A stretch of DNA of 64,000 nucleotides from contig NZ_JAPIVQ010000004.1 of NCBI RefSeq assembly GCF_026239675.1, positions 124,001 through 188,000 of the forward strand, read 5' to 3'. Source of the stretch: Pedobacter sp. PLR (GTDB lineage Bacteria > Bacteroidota > Bacteroidia > Sphingobacteriales > Sphingobacteriaceae). Position numbers and translations under genes: made by a program. Of this stretch, positions 16,461 to 25,227 are shown piece by piece (positions within the stretch are counted from its first letter, which is position 1; the number at the start of each line of letters is the position of its first letter). The notes under the pieces are model-generated. The model searched no databases. It had not been told where the DNA came from and was given only the letters and a program-made list of their open reading frames with translations.

Positions 16461-17525
16461 ATGTTAAAAAGTATCATTACAAAAAAAGGAATTCTGTCGC
16501 TACTGATCGTTTTTGGTAGCATAGCCAGCGCAATGGCTGCGGATGTGATCACGCTGATGGTGAAGGAAGACCGCGCTTCCTGTACAGGGGTTGCACCAAT
16601 GAATTGTTTACAGGTAAAATACAAAAACAGCAAAAACTGGGAACTGTTCTATAGCGACATACAAGGTTTTAAGCATCAGGAAGGTTATCGTTATACACTT
16701 TCAGTGATCAGGACAAAAAGGAAAAACATTCCTGCCGATGCGTCTGCTTATACCTACAAACTGAAAAAAGTAATTAAAAAACAAAAGATAGCAATAAAAC
16801 CTTCATCAGGTAAGGATCCGTTACAGGCCGCTGCAAATCAGAAATGGACCCTGAGTAGAATCAATGGTGTAGCCGTAAACAGTGATCGCGTTTTTATTAC
16901 GCTGGATGAAAAAGGAAATAAATTTAACGGATCCGGCGGCTGTAACAGCATCTTCGGAAGTTTCAATTATAGCCCAAAAAGCAAAAGCCTGACTATTGGT
17001 AATGTGGCTTCAACAATGATGGCTTGTTCGGATGATAAGTTGAATAAACTGGAGTCTGAATTTACTAAGGCTTTAACTGATCGGACATTCAGACTGGAAA
17101 CAAGTGGAAATACCTTGACTTTTTACAAAGGAAAAGATAAAGCCTTAGAATTTAGAACTGAAGCGAATAACAGCAATGATATCTGGAGTTTTATTGGTAA
17201 AAACCGATGGAAATTAATCCAGATGGATGGGGTAACGCAACAAAATTCACCGATCACGATTTCTTTTAATCTTACAGATCGTCGCTTTAGTGGTAATTCC
17301 GGTTGCAATAATTACTTCGGTACTTATGACGCAGGAAGCACCAGTATTGCTTTTGGCTCGGCAGCAAGTACACGCCGTGCCTGCATGGATCAGGCATTGA
17401 ATGAAATGGAAAGTAAATTCCTGGGCATTTTAGCAGGCAAAAACTTCAAGTTCGATGTAGCAGACCAGACTTTGAATCTTTACCAGAATGACCGTTTGGT
17501 GCTGATGTTTGGCATCACTAAATAA
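16461..17525 (+). CDS. Exported DUF4377 / double META-domain protein
   Basis: The protein has 354 residues with a signal peptide (about residues 1-27, ending SAMAA). A DUF4377-like domain follows (about 28-105), with ITLMVKEDRASCTG and YRYTLSVI. Two META domains come next. The first (about 125-230) has WTLSRINGVAV, GSGGCNSIFGSF and MMACSDDK. The second (about 245-354) has WKLIQMDGV, GNSGCNNYFGTY and RRACMDQALNEME. META (HslJ-type) domains occur in exported proteins linked to stress or surface functions; the biochemical role is unknown. I chose the ATG at 16461 because it begins the signal peptide. Each META repeat has a conserved cysteine pair, so disulfides are plausible. A bidirectional terminator follows. 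Confidence 0.85.
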   Translation: MLKSIITKKGILSLLIVFGSIASAMAADVITLMVKEDRASCTGVAPMNCLQVKYKNSKNWELFYSDIQGFKHQEGYRYTLSVIRTKRKNIPADASAYTYKLKKVIKKQKIAIKPSSGKDPLQAAANQKWTLSRINGVAVNSDRVFITLDEKGNKFNGSGGCNSIFGSFNYSPKSKSLTIGNVASTMMACSDDKLNKLESEFTKALTDRTFRLETSGNTLTFYKGKDKALEFRTEANNSNDIWSFIGKNRWKLIQMDGVTQQNSPITISFNLTDRRFSGNSGCNNYFGTYDAGSTSIAFGSAASTRRACMDQALNEMESKFLGILAGKNFKFDVADQTLNLYQNDRLVLMFGITK

Positions 17526-17584
17526 TAGAATCCGTTACCGTCTAAATGAGAGGTACGGCCTCACAACTATTGTTAAAAAAAACA

Positions 17585-17619
17585 AAAAAACGGGATAGCT
17601 TAAGTTATCCCGTTTTTTG
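17585..17619. terminator. Bidirectional intrinsic terminator
   Basis: Arms AACGGGATA and TATCCCGTT surround a CTTAAG-centred loop, with A- and T-runs outside on both strands. It serves the META protein gene and the convergent permease gene. Confidence 0.85.
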
Positions 17620-17643
17620 TTTACACTCATTTAGGTCTCAAAA

Positions 17644-20019
17644 CTATTCATACTTTAAAGCATCAACGGCATTTGCCTTTGCCACTTTGAACGTTTGCAT
17701 GCTTACGGTTAATATGGAAATGATCAAGGAAATTATGGCTGCAATAAAGAATGGCCAGATGGAGATCTCGATCTTATAATCGTATTTACTCAGCCAGTTT
17801 TTAGCAATGATATAGGCCAGAGGAAAAGCAATCATATTTGAAATGATGACCAGTTTCATAAAGTCCTTGTTTAAAAGCACCAGAATGTTTCTCAAATCGG
17901 CACCCAGTACTTTTCTGATGCTGATTTCTTTACTCCTTTGTTCAGCCATATATAAGGCTAATCCGAGCAGTCCCAGACAAGAGATGAAAATGGCAAAACC
18001 ACCAAATATATTGGACAATACGCTCAGGAGCTTTTCACTCTGTAATTGCTCATCCATGCCCTGACTGGTGAATTTTAGCGTCAGCGGAAATGCAGGATTC
18101 ATTTGTGCAGCAATCTTATTGATCAAAGCTACGGATCTGGATAATGGTAGTGCCGGATTTAAATGGACTAGTAAAACTTGAGTTCTTGCCGGATTATAAT
18201 AGAACAAGGTAGGCCTTGCTTTGGAACCAATAGATTCGTTGGAGTAATCCTTTACCACGCCAACAATGGTCAAGGGAGGGTCATCACCCCAGGTAATCTG
18301 TGTGCCGACCGGGGTTTTAAGTCCCATGGTTTGTACTGCAGTTTCATTGAGCAAGACAGAAGTCGCCGTATCTGCAACGAACTTCGGACTAAAATCCCTT
18401 CCCGCAACAAGTTTGGCACCTACAGTGTTCGTAAAATCATAACCAGTGCTTCTATAATCAATGATAGAATTGTCGTTTGCAGCTTTCCCCGGCCAGCTGA
18501 TATTGCCGGTGATACTACCATCTTCTGTAAAGGAACTGGCAAACTCTGTAGCAGAAACAATTGCACCGGATTTTTTAAGCTCCTCTTTGAAACGTTGTAA
18601 GACCAGAGGTTTAGTCCATTCCCCCTCAATATCCAACTGTGCAAGGTTATCCTTGTCAAACCCTAATGGCTTGTTCTTCATGAATTGAATCTGTGTATAG
18701 ATCACTATAGCGCAGATGATCATACAGACGGATAAACTGAATTGTACAATAACCAGGATTTTGCGGATGGATAAAGACCTTGCTCCGTTCCCTTTAAATC
18801 CTTTAAGTACTTTAATCGGGCTGAATGAGGATAGATAGAAGGCTGGATAGCTACCGGCAAGTAAGCCGGTGAATAACGCCAGCACAGCCAGTGTAGTCCA
18901 GAACAGGTAAGAATGGTAATCTATCTGGATTTGAATGTCCAGTAAGTTGTTAAAATAAGGTAAGCTCAGTTCCAGCAATACAAAAGCAAGTAATAAGGCG
19001 AGGAATGACAACAATAGGGATTCCAGCATAAACTGGCCCATGAGGTTAAATCTGGTAGAGCCCATGGCCTTTCTGATCCCTACTTCCCTTGCGCGTTTTT
19101 CGGAACGTGCAGTAGAAAGGTTCATATAGTTGATGCTGGCAATCAGCAATACACAAAAAGCAAGGAAGAGAAAAAGCTTCACCTGGTCAATTTTTCCACC
19201 GGAAGGTTTACCATTTTCAAACTCGTCATACAATCGGATTTTCGAATAAGGGAACAGAAAAGCTTCCATATCTGTATCTTTATCATGGGTAGCGATCAGT
19301 TTTCTGAGGGAAGCGTCTGCTGCTGCAAAGTTATCTGCGTCTTTAAGTTTAAAAATGGTGACGCAGGTAATGGAGCCCCAATTGGTTTCTTTTTCAGCAG
19401 GGTTTTCCTGTTCAAAAAGGGCGCGGCTTTGTAGCGCATCAAATTGGAAACTCTGGTTTTTTGGTAAATCTTCAATGACGGCCGCAACCTTTAAAAGTTT
19501 GCGGTTATCCCATTTTACAGATTGTCCAAGAGGATTTTCATTTCCAAATAAACGCTTTGCTGTACTGGCTGTAAGCAGGATTGAATTGGGCTCACTCAGC
19601 GCCTGGTCTGCATTGCCGTAAATGAAATGATAATCGAAGATCTTCAATATAGAAGGGTCAACAAAAAGACTGTTGAGCTTAAAGTTATTTTCCTGGTGAC
19701 TGAAGAACTTATCCCGGGTAGCCATTGTAATTCTTGCGGCCTGTTCAACACCTGGTATGGTTTGTAAAGCGGTTTCCGCCAGTATACCTGGAGTGGCGAC
19801 GGTAGTGATCAGCTGCTCGTTGATTTTTAAATTTAACCTGGTCATGTAAATCCGGTCAATATCTTTCAGCTGTTTATTGTAACTCCATTCATAGTTTACA
19901 TAGAGTAGCAGCATCAGGCAACAGGCCAAACCAATTGCCAATCCACCTATATTAATCAGGGTAAACCCTTTGTTCTTCCAAAGATTTCTTAGTGCGATTT
20001 TTAAGTTTGTCTTGAACAT
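17644..20019 (-). CDS. MacB/FtsX-type ABC transporter permease
   Basis: The protein has 791 residues and is a double-FtsX-domain permease common in Bacteroidetes. It begins MFKTNLKIALRNLWKNKGFTLINIGGLAIGLACC, the usual N-terminal helix. A large periplasmic MacB-PCD domain (about 50-240) follows, then three helices, a second periplasmic domain (about 430-660) and a final helix bundle. It contains the FtsX signature KRAREVGIRKAMGS and its second copy RSKEISIRKVLGADL. The usual partner is a LolD/MacB-like ATPase, but none is adjacent, which is frequent for this paralogous family. A role in antibiotic or peptide export, or in mechanotransmission across the envelope, is possible; substrate unknown. 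It is transcribed alone toward the terminator at 17585. Confidence 0.85.
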   Translation of the reverse strand: MFKTNLKIALRNLWKNKGFTLINIGGLAIGLACCLMLLLYVNYEWSYNKQLKDIDRIYMTRLNLKINEQLITTVATPGILAETALQTIPGVEQAARITMATRDKFFSHQENNFKLNSLFVDPSILKIFDYHFIYGNADQALSEPNSILLTASTAKRLFGNENPLGQSVKWDNRKLLKVAAVIEDLPKNQSFQFDALQSRALFEQENPAEKETNWGSITCVTIFKLKDADNFAAADASLRKLIATHDKDTDMEAFLFPYSKIRLYDEFENGKPSGGKIDQVKLFLFLAFCVLLIASINYMNLSTARSEKRAREVGIRKAMGSTRFNLMGQFMLESLLLSFLALLLAFVLLELSLPYFNNLLDIQIQIDYHSYLFWTTLAVLALFTGLLAGSYPAFYLSSFSPIKVLKGFKGNGARSLSIRKILVIVQFSLSVCMIICAIVIYTQIQFMKNKPLGFDKDNLAQLDIEGEWTKPLVLQRFKEELKKSGAIVSATEFASSFTEDGSITGNISWPGKAANDNSIIDYRSTGYDFTNTVGAKLVAGRDFSPKFVADTATSVLLNETAVQTMGLKTPVGTQITWGDDPPLTIVGVVKDYSNESIGSKARPTLFYYNPARTQVLLVHLNPALPLSRSVALINKIAAQMNPAFPLTLKFTSQGMDEQLQSEKLLSVLSNIFGGFAIFISCLGLLGLALYMAEQRSKEISIRKVLGADLRNILVLLNKDFMKLVIISNMIAFPLAYIIAKNWLSKYDYKIEISIWPFFIAAIISLIISILTVSMQTFKVAKANAVDALKYE

Positions 20020-20243
20020 GCTGCGATTTTATTTTCCTGGTTTAGACCAATAGTATGCCATATTTATTAAAGGGGCAAAACAGCGTTATTTAGGCCTTCT
20101 GATCGCTTTAATGTTCATTAACGGACAGTTTGTTGTGCATAATCGTACAGCTGCCTGAGAGCTGCTGGCGTAATACGATCCTGTTTTACCTGAAAAATAC
20201 GTCTAATAGCCCGGAGCTGGCTAAGGAATTTCAAATTTACTAT

Positions 20244-20276
20244 AAAAAAAGCCTTCCAGTTTTCACTGAAAGGCTT
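20244..20276 (-). terminator. Terminator after tRNA-Arg
   Basis: The minus strand reads AAGCCTTTCAGT, a GAAA loop, then ACTGGAAGGCTT and a T-run. One G-T type position interrupts the stem. It begins eight bases past the tRNA 3' end. Confidence 0.85.
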
Positions 20277-20284
20277 ATAATAAG

Positions 20285-20356
20285 TGTTCCCGAAGGGATT
20301 CGAACCCATATCTGTTGAACCGGAATCAACAATTCTATCCATTGAACTACGGAAAC
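20285..20356 (-). tRNA. tRNA-Arg (CCG)
   Basis: This is a 72-base cloverleaf on the minus strand. The acceptor is GTTTCCG/CGGGAAC with one T-G pair. The anticodon arm is GTTGA-TTCCGGT-TCAAC, giving anticodon CCG for codon CGG. The T-arm is GGGTTCGAATCCC. The discriminator is A and CCA is not encoded. A TATATTTG -7 box lies just upstream (20364-20371, minus strand). Confidence 0.93.
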
Positions 20357-20760
20357 ATTTCGGCAAATATATCAATTAGATTGGTTATTCCTTAATACTC
20401 TTTCAATTTCCAGCTTTTCCTTATTTTACAACCTGTAAAAACCTGCCGATACTTAAAAAATGGACCCTATGTCAGAATAACTGCCATTTCCGCTTCAAAA
20501 AAATAAATCAAATCCACCCTCAAATCTGTTCTATTAAATCTTGATAATGAATGGGATAGAGGTATGTTCCGTTTCAAAATCAGGAGCGTCTTGTAAAAGA
20601 CAATAATAATCCGTTATAAAGGCCATTTTTCGAAAATAAAAAGGCACTTTTGCAAAAATGATAAATGCCGTTACTGAGGGATTGCTGATCAATAAATCGC
20701 ATCGTAAGGAGTTCGGCATTAAAAGAATACATTAATGAAAATCATGTAAAGAAGGGGCGT
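20357..20760. other. Intergenic region between tRNA-Arg and mgtE
   Basis: These 404 bases hold the probable tRNA-Arg -7 box (20364-20371, minus strand) at the left and a structured stretch before mgtE at the right. A 61-codon open frame on the minus strand (20534-20719) has no recognisable features and is not called as a gene. The remainder is A/T-rich with no repeat that I can see. Confidence 0.6.
20664..20720 (+). promoter_or_regulatory. Possible structured 5' leader of mgtE
   Basis: AATGCCG (20664-20670) pairs with CGGCATT (20714-20720). TTAC just inside the left arm can pair with GTAA just inside the right arm. The element ends 40 bases before the mgtE start. It does not match the M-box or mini-ykkC patterns known to me, so regulation is only a possibility. 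Confidence 0.3.
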
Positions 20761-22134
20761 ATGGAAGAAATGATTGTTGAAGAGATCGAGAAGCTCTTAG
20801 AGCAGGAAGATAATACACAATTAAAGGAATATTTAGACAATCTGAATATTTCGGACGTTGAACACCTGATAGACGAACTTCCCCAACACGCAGTTACATT
20901 TATAGATACCTTGTCCATCAAAAGGGCAGTTAACGTTTTCAGAATCCTCGACTTTCCGACTCAGGAAAGAATCATTAAAAAACTTCCCGGTAATAAGCTC
21001 GCAGAGTTAATCAACCTGTTGCCTCCCGACGACCGTACCTCTTTATTTTCTGAACTCAGTGGTGAAGCGGTAAAAAAACTGATCATTCTGCTGCCTGCAA
21101 AAGATAGGGTGGAAGCACTTTCCCTTTTAGGATATGAAGAAGATAGTGTAGGAAGGTTGATGACGCCAGATTATGTGGCGGTAAAAAAGGACTGGACCGT
21201 AACCAGGGTATTGGAACACATCAGACGCTACGGGAAAAATTCTGAAACCATCGATGTGATTTATGTCATTGATAAAGACGGAACTTTACTGGATGATATC
21301 AGGATCAGGGAAATTCTCCTGGCAGATCCGGAGGCAAAAATCGGGGATCTAACCGATCGTCGCCTGATCGCTTTAAAAGCAAACGACCATCAGGAAGAAG
21401 CAATTAATATCTTTAGGATGAATAACCGCGTGGCTTTACCTGTTGTAGATGACCATAACGTATTATTAGGTATCGTAACCGTAGATGATATTCTTTGGAT
21501 TGCCAACGAAGAATACACAGAAGATATGCACAAAATAGGGGGTACTCAGGCACTCGATGAACCCTATTTGGATATGCCTATTTTTGGTTTATTTAAACGA
21601 AGAATAGGTTGGTTGGTTGTGCTTTTCCTTGGAGAAATGCTAACGGCAACCGCAATGGGACATTTTGAAGCAGATATTGCGAAGGCAGTGATTCTGGCGA
21701 TGTTTGTTCCCCTGATCATTTCCAGCGGTGGAAATAGTGGCTCTCAGGCCTCTACGCTGATCATTCAGGCGATGGCACTGGGCGAGATCACCGTAGGAGA
21801 CTGGTGGAGAGTTATGAGAAGAGAAATCATTTCCGGACTAATGCTCGGTGTAGTATTAGGTTGTATCGGTTTCCTGAGAATCTTTGTCTGGACGTTTTTC
21901 ACGCCTATGTACGGTCCGCATTGGGTGCTCATAGGTGTTACTGTTGGTGTATCATTGGTCGGAGTGGTCTTGTGGGGCTCATTGGCAGGCTCTATGCTGC
22001 CCTTGATCCTGAAAAAGCTGGGTGCAGATCCGGCAACCTCTTCCGCGCCATTTGTCGCCACGCTAGTCGATGTAACCGGATTGATCATTTACTTCTCTGT
22101 AGCAGTAATGTTCCTGACAGGAGTACTCCTCTAA
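20761..22134 (+). CDS. mgtE: Magnesium transporter MgtE
   Basis: The protein has 457 residues with the full MgtE architecture. An N-terminal acidic helical domain (about residues 1-125) contains RAVNVFRILDFPTQERI. Two CBS domains follow (about 130-255), with VGRLMTPDYVAVKKDWTV and NNRVALPVVDDHNVLLGIVTVDDI. The five-helix channel domain (about 280-457) carries the signature SSGGNSGSQASTL at about 321-333. The acidic N and CBS domains sense cytoplasmic Mg2+ and gate the channel in the inner membrane. The chosen ATG gives an N-terminus of the usual length. A bidirectional terminator follows. A leader hairpin upstream may add regulation, but that is speculative. Confidence 0.95.
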   Translation: MEEMIVEEIEKLLEQEDNTQLKEYLDNLNISDVEHLIDELPQHAVTFIDTLSIKRAVNVFRILDFPTQERIIKKLPGNKLAELINLLPPDDRTSLFSELSGEAVKKLIILLPAKDRVEALSLLGYEEDSVGRLMTPDYVAVKKDWTVTRVLEHIRRYGKNSETIDVIYVIDKDGTLLDDIRIREILLADPEAKIGDLTDRRLIALKANDHQEEAINIFRMNNRVALPVVDDHNVLLGIVTVDDILWIANEEYTEDMHKIGGTQALDEPYLDMPIFGLFKRRIGWLVVLFLGEMLTATAMGHFEADIAKAVILAMFVPLIISSGGNSGSQASTLIIQAMALGEITVGDWWRVMRREIISGLMLGVVLGCIGFLRIFVWTFFTPMYGPHWVLIGVTVGVSLVGVVLWGSLAGSMLPLILKKLGADPATSSAPFVATLVDVTGLIIYFSVAVMFLTGVLL

Positions 22135-22205
22135 AAGCTAAAACATCAAATAAAACAGGCCATATAAAGCCTTCGATAAAATGTAAACCGGGAAATTACC
22201 GGCAC

Positions 22206-22253
22206 AAAAAAACCGGATGCTTCGTCACAACGAGTCATCCGGTTTTCTTTTTT
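22206..22253. terminator. Bidirectional intrinsic terminator between mgtE and ychF
   Basis: ACCGGATG and CATCCGGT enclose an inner TCGT/ACGA stem, with A- and T-runs on the outside. It lies between two convergent genes. Confidence 0.85.
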
Positions 22254-22290
22254 AACCTCTTTTAAAGCGTCAGCAAACGCTTAAAAATAT

Positions 22291-23385
22291 TTATACGTTA
22301 AAACGGAAGTGCATGATGTCTCCATCTTCCACAACATATGTTTTTCCTTCTACAGATAATTTACCAGCTTCTTTACAAGCTGCTTCAGAACCTAAAGTAA
22401 CGAAGTCATTATATTTGATCACCTCTGCACGGATGAAACCTTTTTCAAAGTCTGTGTGGATTACACCAGCAGCCTGAGGTGCAGTAAATCCTTTAGTAAT
22501 TGTCCATGCACGTACTTCCTGAACACCAGCGGTGAAGTAAGTATATAAATCTAACAGACGGTAAGCAGCAACGATCAGCTTGTTTACACCAGATTCGGTT
22601 AAGCCAAGGTCAGCTAAAAACTCCTGACGTTCTTCATAACTTTCCAGTTCTGCAATTTCTGATTCTATCTTCGCAGAGATCACTAAAACTTCAGCTTTCT
22701 CGTCTTTTACCGCTTCTTTAACGCGATCTACATAAGCATTGCCATTGATCACAGAGTTCTCATCAACATTACAAACGTACATTACTGGCTTCTGAGTCAA
22801 TAAACCCATATCCTCAATAAACTCAAAATCTTCTGCTGCAACTGCTGCTGAACGTACAGATTGTCCTGACTCAACATGCGTTTTGATCACGCTTAAAATA
22901 TCGAAAGTTCTTTTGGCATCCTTATCGGTTTTAGCCATTTTTTCTACTTTCTGAATGCGTTTTGCAATAGTATCAAGATCTTTAAGTTGTAACTCAGTAT
23001 CTATAATTTCTTTATCCCGAATCGGGTCAACAGAACCGTCAACGTGAATCACGTTCCCGTCGTCAAAGCAACGCAAAACATGGATAATGGCACTTGTAGC
23101 CCTGATATTACCCAAAAATTGATTACCCAGTCCTTCACCTTTGGAAGCACCTTTCACTAAACCTGCAATATCAACAATCTCAATTGTATTTGGAACAATA
23201 CGGTTTGGCTGTACCAATTCGGCCAATTTAGTTAACCTTTCATCAGGAACGGTGATCACACCGATGTTAGGTTCAATTGTACAGAAAGGGAAATTAGCCG
23301 CTTGAGCTTTTGCGTTAGATAAACAGTTAAATAAGGTAGATTTTCCAACATTTGGTAAACCAACTATACCACATTGTAATGCCAT
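22291..23385 (-). CDS. ychF: Ribosome-associated ATPase YchF
   Basis: The gene codes for 364 residues, the standard length for YchF/OLA1, an Obg-related P-loop protein that prefers ATP. G1 is GLPNVGKST at the N-terminus, and G3 is DIAGLVKGASKGEGLGNQFL, where the family has no catalytic glutamine. The helical hairpin coiled coil covers about residues 125-200. The C-terminal TGS domain has VRAWTITKGFTAPQAAGVIHTDFEKGFIRAEV. The protein binds ribosomes and takes part in stress responses. The start at 23385 is fixed by the MALQCGIVGLPN beginning. A TAGCTTTG -7 box lies 25 bases upstream on the minus strand (23410-23417). Confidence 0.95.
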   Translation of the reverse strand: MALQCGIVGLPNVGKSTLFNCLSNAKAQAANFPFCTIEPNIGVITVPDERLTKLAELVQPNRIVPNTIEIVDIAGLVKGASKGEGLGNQFLGNIRATSAIIHVLRCFDDGNVIHVDGSVDPIRDKEIIDTELQLKDLDTIAKRIQKVEKMAKTDKDAKRTFDILSVIKTHVESGQSVRSAAVAAEDFEFIEDMGLLTQKPVMYVCNVDENSVINGNAYVDRVKEAVKDEKAEVLVISAKIESEIAELESYEERQEFLADLGLTESGVNKLIVAAYRLLDLYTYFTAGVQEVRAWTITKGFTAPQAAGVIHTDFEKGFIRAEVIKYNDFVTLGSEAACKEAGKLSVEGKTYVVEDGDIMHFRFNV

Positions 23386-23409
23386 GAATGATTTTTTCTA
23401 GTTTTGCCG

Positions 23410-23417
23410 CAAAGCTA
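23410..23417 (-). promoter_or_regulatory. Candidate -7 box for ychF
   Basis: TAGCTTTG on the minus strand matches TAnnTTTG, 24 bases before the start codon. No TTG lies at the expected spacing. Confidence 0.4.
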
Positions 23418-23485
23418 CCAATTTTTTAAAAATATTCTTTATGTTTAGGGTATCTAAAAACTAATTAACGTTTAAGAACAGTTAC

Positions 23486-23956
23486 ATGGAAGAATTCGAA
23501 GAAACAAAACCAGATCACACAGAGGTTGAAACACTTATTATTACGGAAGATATCCGCAGCGATATCTATGAAACTGCCAAATGGGCGAAATTTCTATCGA
23601 TTGTTGGATTTGTAGGTTGCGTTTTGATGATTATCTTGTCCTTAACTATGCCGGCTATGCTGGCATCCCTGAATAAATTAGGTAATAGTCCGCTGGGTAA
23701 CGGTAATGCTGCGGCAACCACGGCAACTTATCTGATCACCGGAATTCTTTATTTTTATCCGTCTTTGATGTTGTTTAAATACGCCAATTCTGCGCAACAC
23801 GCGGTATTGTATATGGATCAGGACAGCCTGGGAGAAGCAATGGCTAAGATGAAATCCCTGTTCAAGTTTGTGGGGATTATGACCATAGTGATGCTTGCTA
23901 TCCTTGCGATTACGGTGTTACTACTTATTGTAGTAGCTATTGGTGCGGCTACTTAA
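23486..23956 (+). CDS. Small inner-membrane protein, DUF5362 family
   Basis: The protein has 156 residues. An acidic N-terminal tail of about 35 residues is followed by three predicted membrane helices: FLSIVGFVGCVLMIILSL, then ATYLITGILYFYPSLMLF, then IVMLAILAITVLLLIVVA. Between the second and third helices is a soluble stretch with YANSAQHAVLYMDQDSLGEAMAKMKSLFKFVG, an amphipathic helix typical of DUF5362. No function is known for the family. It is transcribed alone and is followed by a very strong hairpin. Family assignment is by recall of this topology and central motif. Confidence 0.75.
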   Translation: MEEFEETKPDHTEVETLIITEDIRSDIYETAKWAKFLSIVGFVGCVLMIILSLTMPAMLASLNKLGNSPLGNGNAAATTATYLITGILYFYPSLMLFKYANSAQHAVLYMDQDSLGEAMAKMKSLFKFVGIMTIVMLAILAITVLLLIVVAIGAAT

Positions 23957-24005
23957 CCAGAACAGCAAGCTATTCAGAAGAAGAATAGCAACAACGCATA
24001 TCCTA

Positions 24006-24053
24006 TAAACAAGAAGGCCTGCACCATAAATATGGTGCAGGCCTTCTTGTTTA
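24006..24053. terminator. Perfect 23-bp inverted repeat, bidirectional terminator
   Basis: Arms 24006-24028 and 24031-24053 are perfectly complementary around a two-base centre (AA). The stem is GC-rich in its middle (GGCCTGCACC) with A/T ends. It sits between convergent genes and would stop transcription in both directions. Confidence 0.85.
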
Positions 24054-24118
24054 CTCCATATTATGGAAGGAGGTCATATTCAGAATGCTTATTTTTAACA
24101 AGAATTCCGGCTTGAAAA

Positions 24119-24808
24119 TCAGGTGTAAACCGGAGTTTTATGCTCAATGGTATGCTTAAAATTTTTCATTTCCTTTTTCAATAAACTCTCCAGATAAGGA
24201 TTCATCAATTTCGACAGACCGATACCCAATCCTCCTCCAACAGGACGATAAGACAATACCACTTTCAAGAAAGTCTCTTTTCCGTCTTCGGAAGGCGTAA
24301 ATTCTACCCTGCCTACATGATGAAGCAATGAGCCTGCAGCGGATTTCCAGCCAATCAAACGACCGGGTTCCTCCTTTACAATCTCTGCATCCCAGTTTAC
24401 GGAAAACAAATTGCCAATCACATTAGACTTCCAGGTCGATAAATTTTCGTCGATCACCTTCACATCTAAAAGATGCTGGATGCTTCCCGGAAGATTGTTC
24501 AAATTCCGCCAATATAAAAATACTTCATGCGCCGGTTTATCAATTATAAACTCTCCGCGGATATTAACTGCGCGTGGCCTTCGGGCATCGATTCCCAATT
24601 GTTCATAGAATAAACAACGCCCTGTAGCCGCTCGATAGGCCATATATGCACCATAAAGAAATTTACTTTTAGAAGGTTTTCTCAAACCCCAACTGATCAA
24701 TGCACCACTCAGGAACATCGACACCATACGTTCCGACCAACCGATATTCTCATATTGGTGTTTCTCAATAGAGAACCTGCCGGATCTTAATTTTAAGGGT
24801 GTACTCAT
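24119..24808 (-). CDS. SRPBCC (START-like) family protein with N-terminal membrane hairpin
   Basis: The protein has 229 residues. The N-terminal 75 residues hold two weakly hydrophobic segments (ERMVSMFLSGALISWGL and KFLYGAYMAYRAATGRC), like the DUF2892 inner-membrane domain. From about residue 85 a SRPBCC domain follows. It begins VNIRGEFIIDKPAHEVFLYWRNLNNLP and continues with WDAEIVKEEPGRLIGWKSA and a C-terminal helix (LGIGLSKLMNPYLESLLKKEMKNFKH). This combination is common in Bacteroidetes and proteobacterial cyclase/dehydrase-like proteins of unknown ligand. The start ATG overlaps the stop of the upstream 83-residue gene by four bases, so the two are translationally coupled. Confidence 0.8.
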   Translation of the reverse strand: MSTPLKLRSGRFSIEKHQYENIGWSERMVSMFLSGALISWGLRKPSKSKFLYGAYMAYRAATGRCLFYEQLGIDARRPRAVNIRGEFIIDKPAHEVFLYWRNLNNLPGSIQHLLDVKVIDENLSTWKSNVIGNLFSVNWDAEIVKEEPGRLIGWKSAAGSLLHHVGRVEFTPSEDGKETFLKVVLSYRPVGGGLGIGLSKLMNPYLESLLKKEMKNFKHTIEHKTPVYT

Positions 24809-25056
24809 AATTTATGACGCTGATTAATTTCTCTTCCAATTGAATCTACCATCCAATGGTCTAGTATTCCCCATATTTGCTCCCATTTCCCATCCAATTC
24901 TTCCCGAAGCTGAGTGATCCTGTCGGGACCAATATAACAGATGAAATAACGGGCACCATCGCTGGTTTCCTCTGGTTTTATGGTAATGATGGTATCTGCG
25001 CCATCTATATCAAGATGAATGTCAAACTCGTCCGGACCGATTTCCTTGTCTTTCAT
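24805..25056 (-). CDS. Hypothetical protein (83 aa) coupled to the SRPBCC gene
   Basis: I do not recognise a family. The protein is small and acidic: an N-terminal charged stretch (MKDKEIGPDEFDIHLDIDG), a beta-hairpin-like core (DTIITIKPEET, then ARYFICYIGPDRI) and a C-terminal helix with several Trp (KWEQIWGILDHWMVDSIGREI). There is no signal peptide or membrane segment, so it is cytoplasmic. The 4-base overlap with the next gene (ATGA on the minus strand) argues that it is really translated and functions with the SRPBCC protein. Confidence 0.65.
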   Translation of the reverse strand: MKDKEIGPDEFDIHLDIDGADTIITIKPEETSDGARYFICYIGPDRITQLREELDGKWEQIWGILDHWMVDSIGREINQRHKL

Positions 25057-25227
25057 GTTTGCTGGATTTAATTACAGTTTATATAACACCTAAAATGCCC
25101 TTAGTGTTTGCAGATTACTGTGAATCAAGCCAAAATCATTTAATTTAATGGCAAAAAAAATGAACTTACAGCCGCTTATATGTTGCAATTTAGTGGGCAG
25201 TACCTAACCATAAATGAATCTTGCTGT

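Noticed and set aside
20285..20356. Integration site at tRNA-Arg
   Set aside because: No integrase, no repeated tRNA 3' end and no mobile genes nearby.
20118..20375. 85-codon minus-strand frame covering tRNA-Arg
   Set aside because: It runs through the tRNA and its terminator. The tail (QVKQDRITPAALRQLYDYAQ) looks protein-like and might be a remnant, but I could not tie it to any family.
20534..20719. 61-codon minus-strand frame before mgtE
   Set aside because: No family resemblance, and it overlaps the structured mgtE leader.
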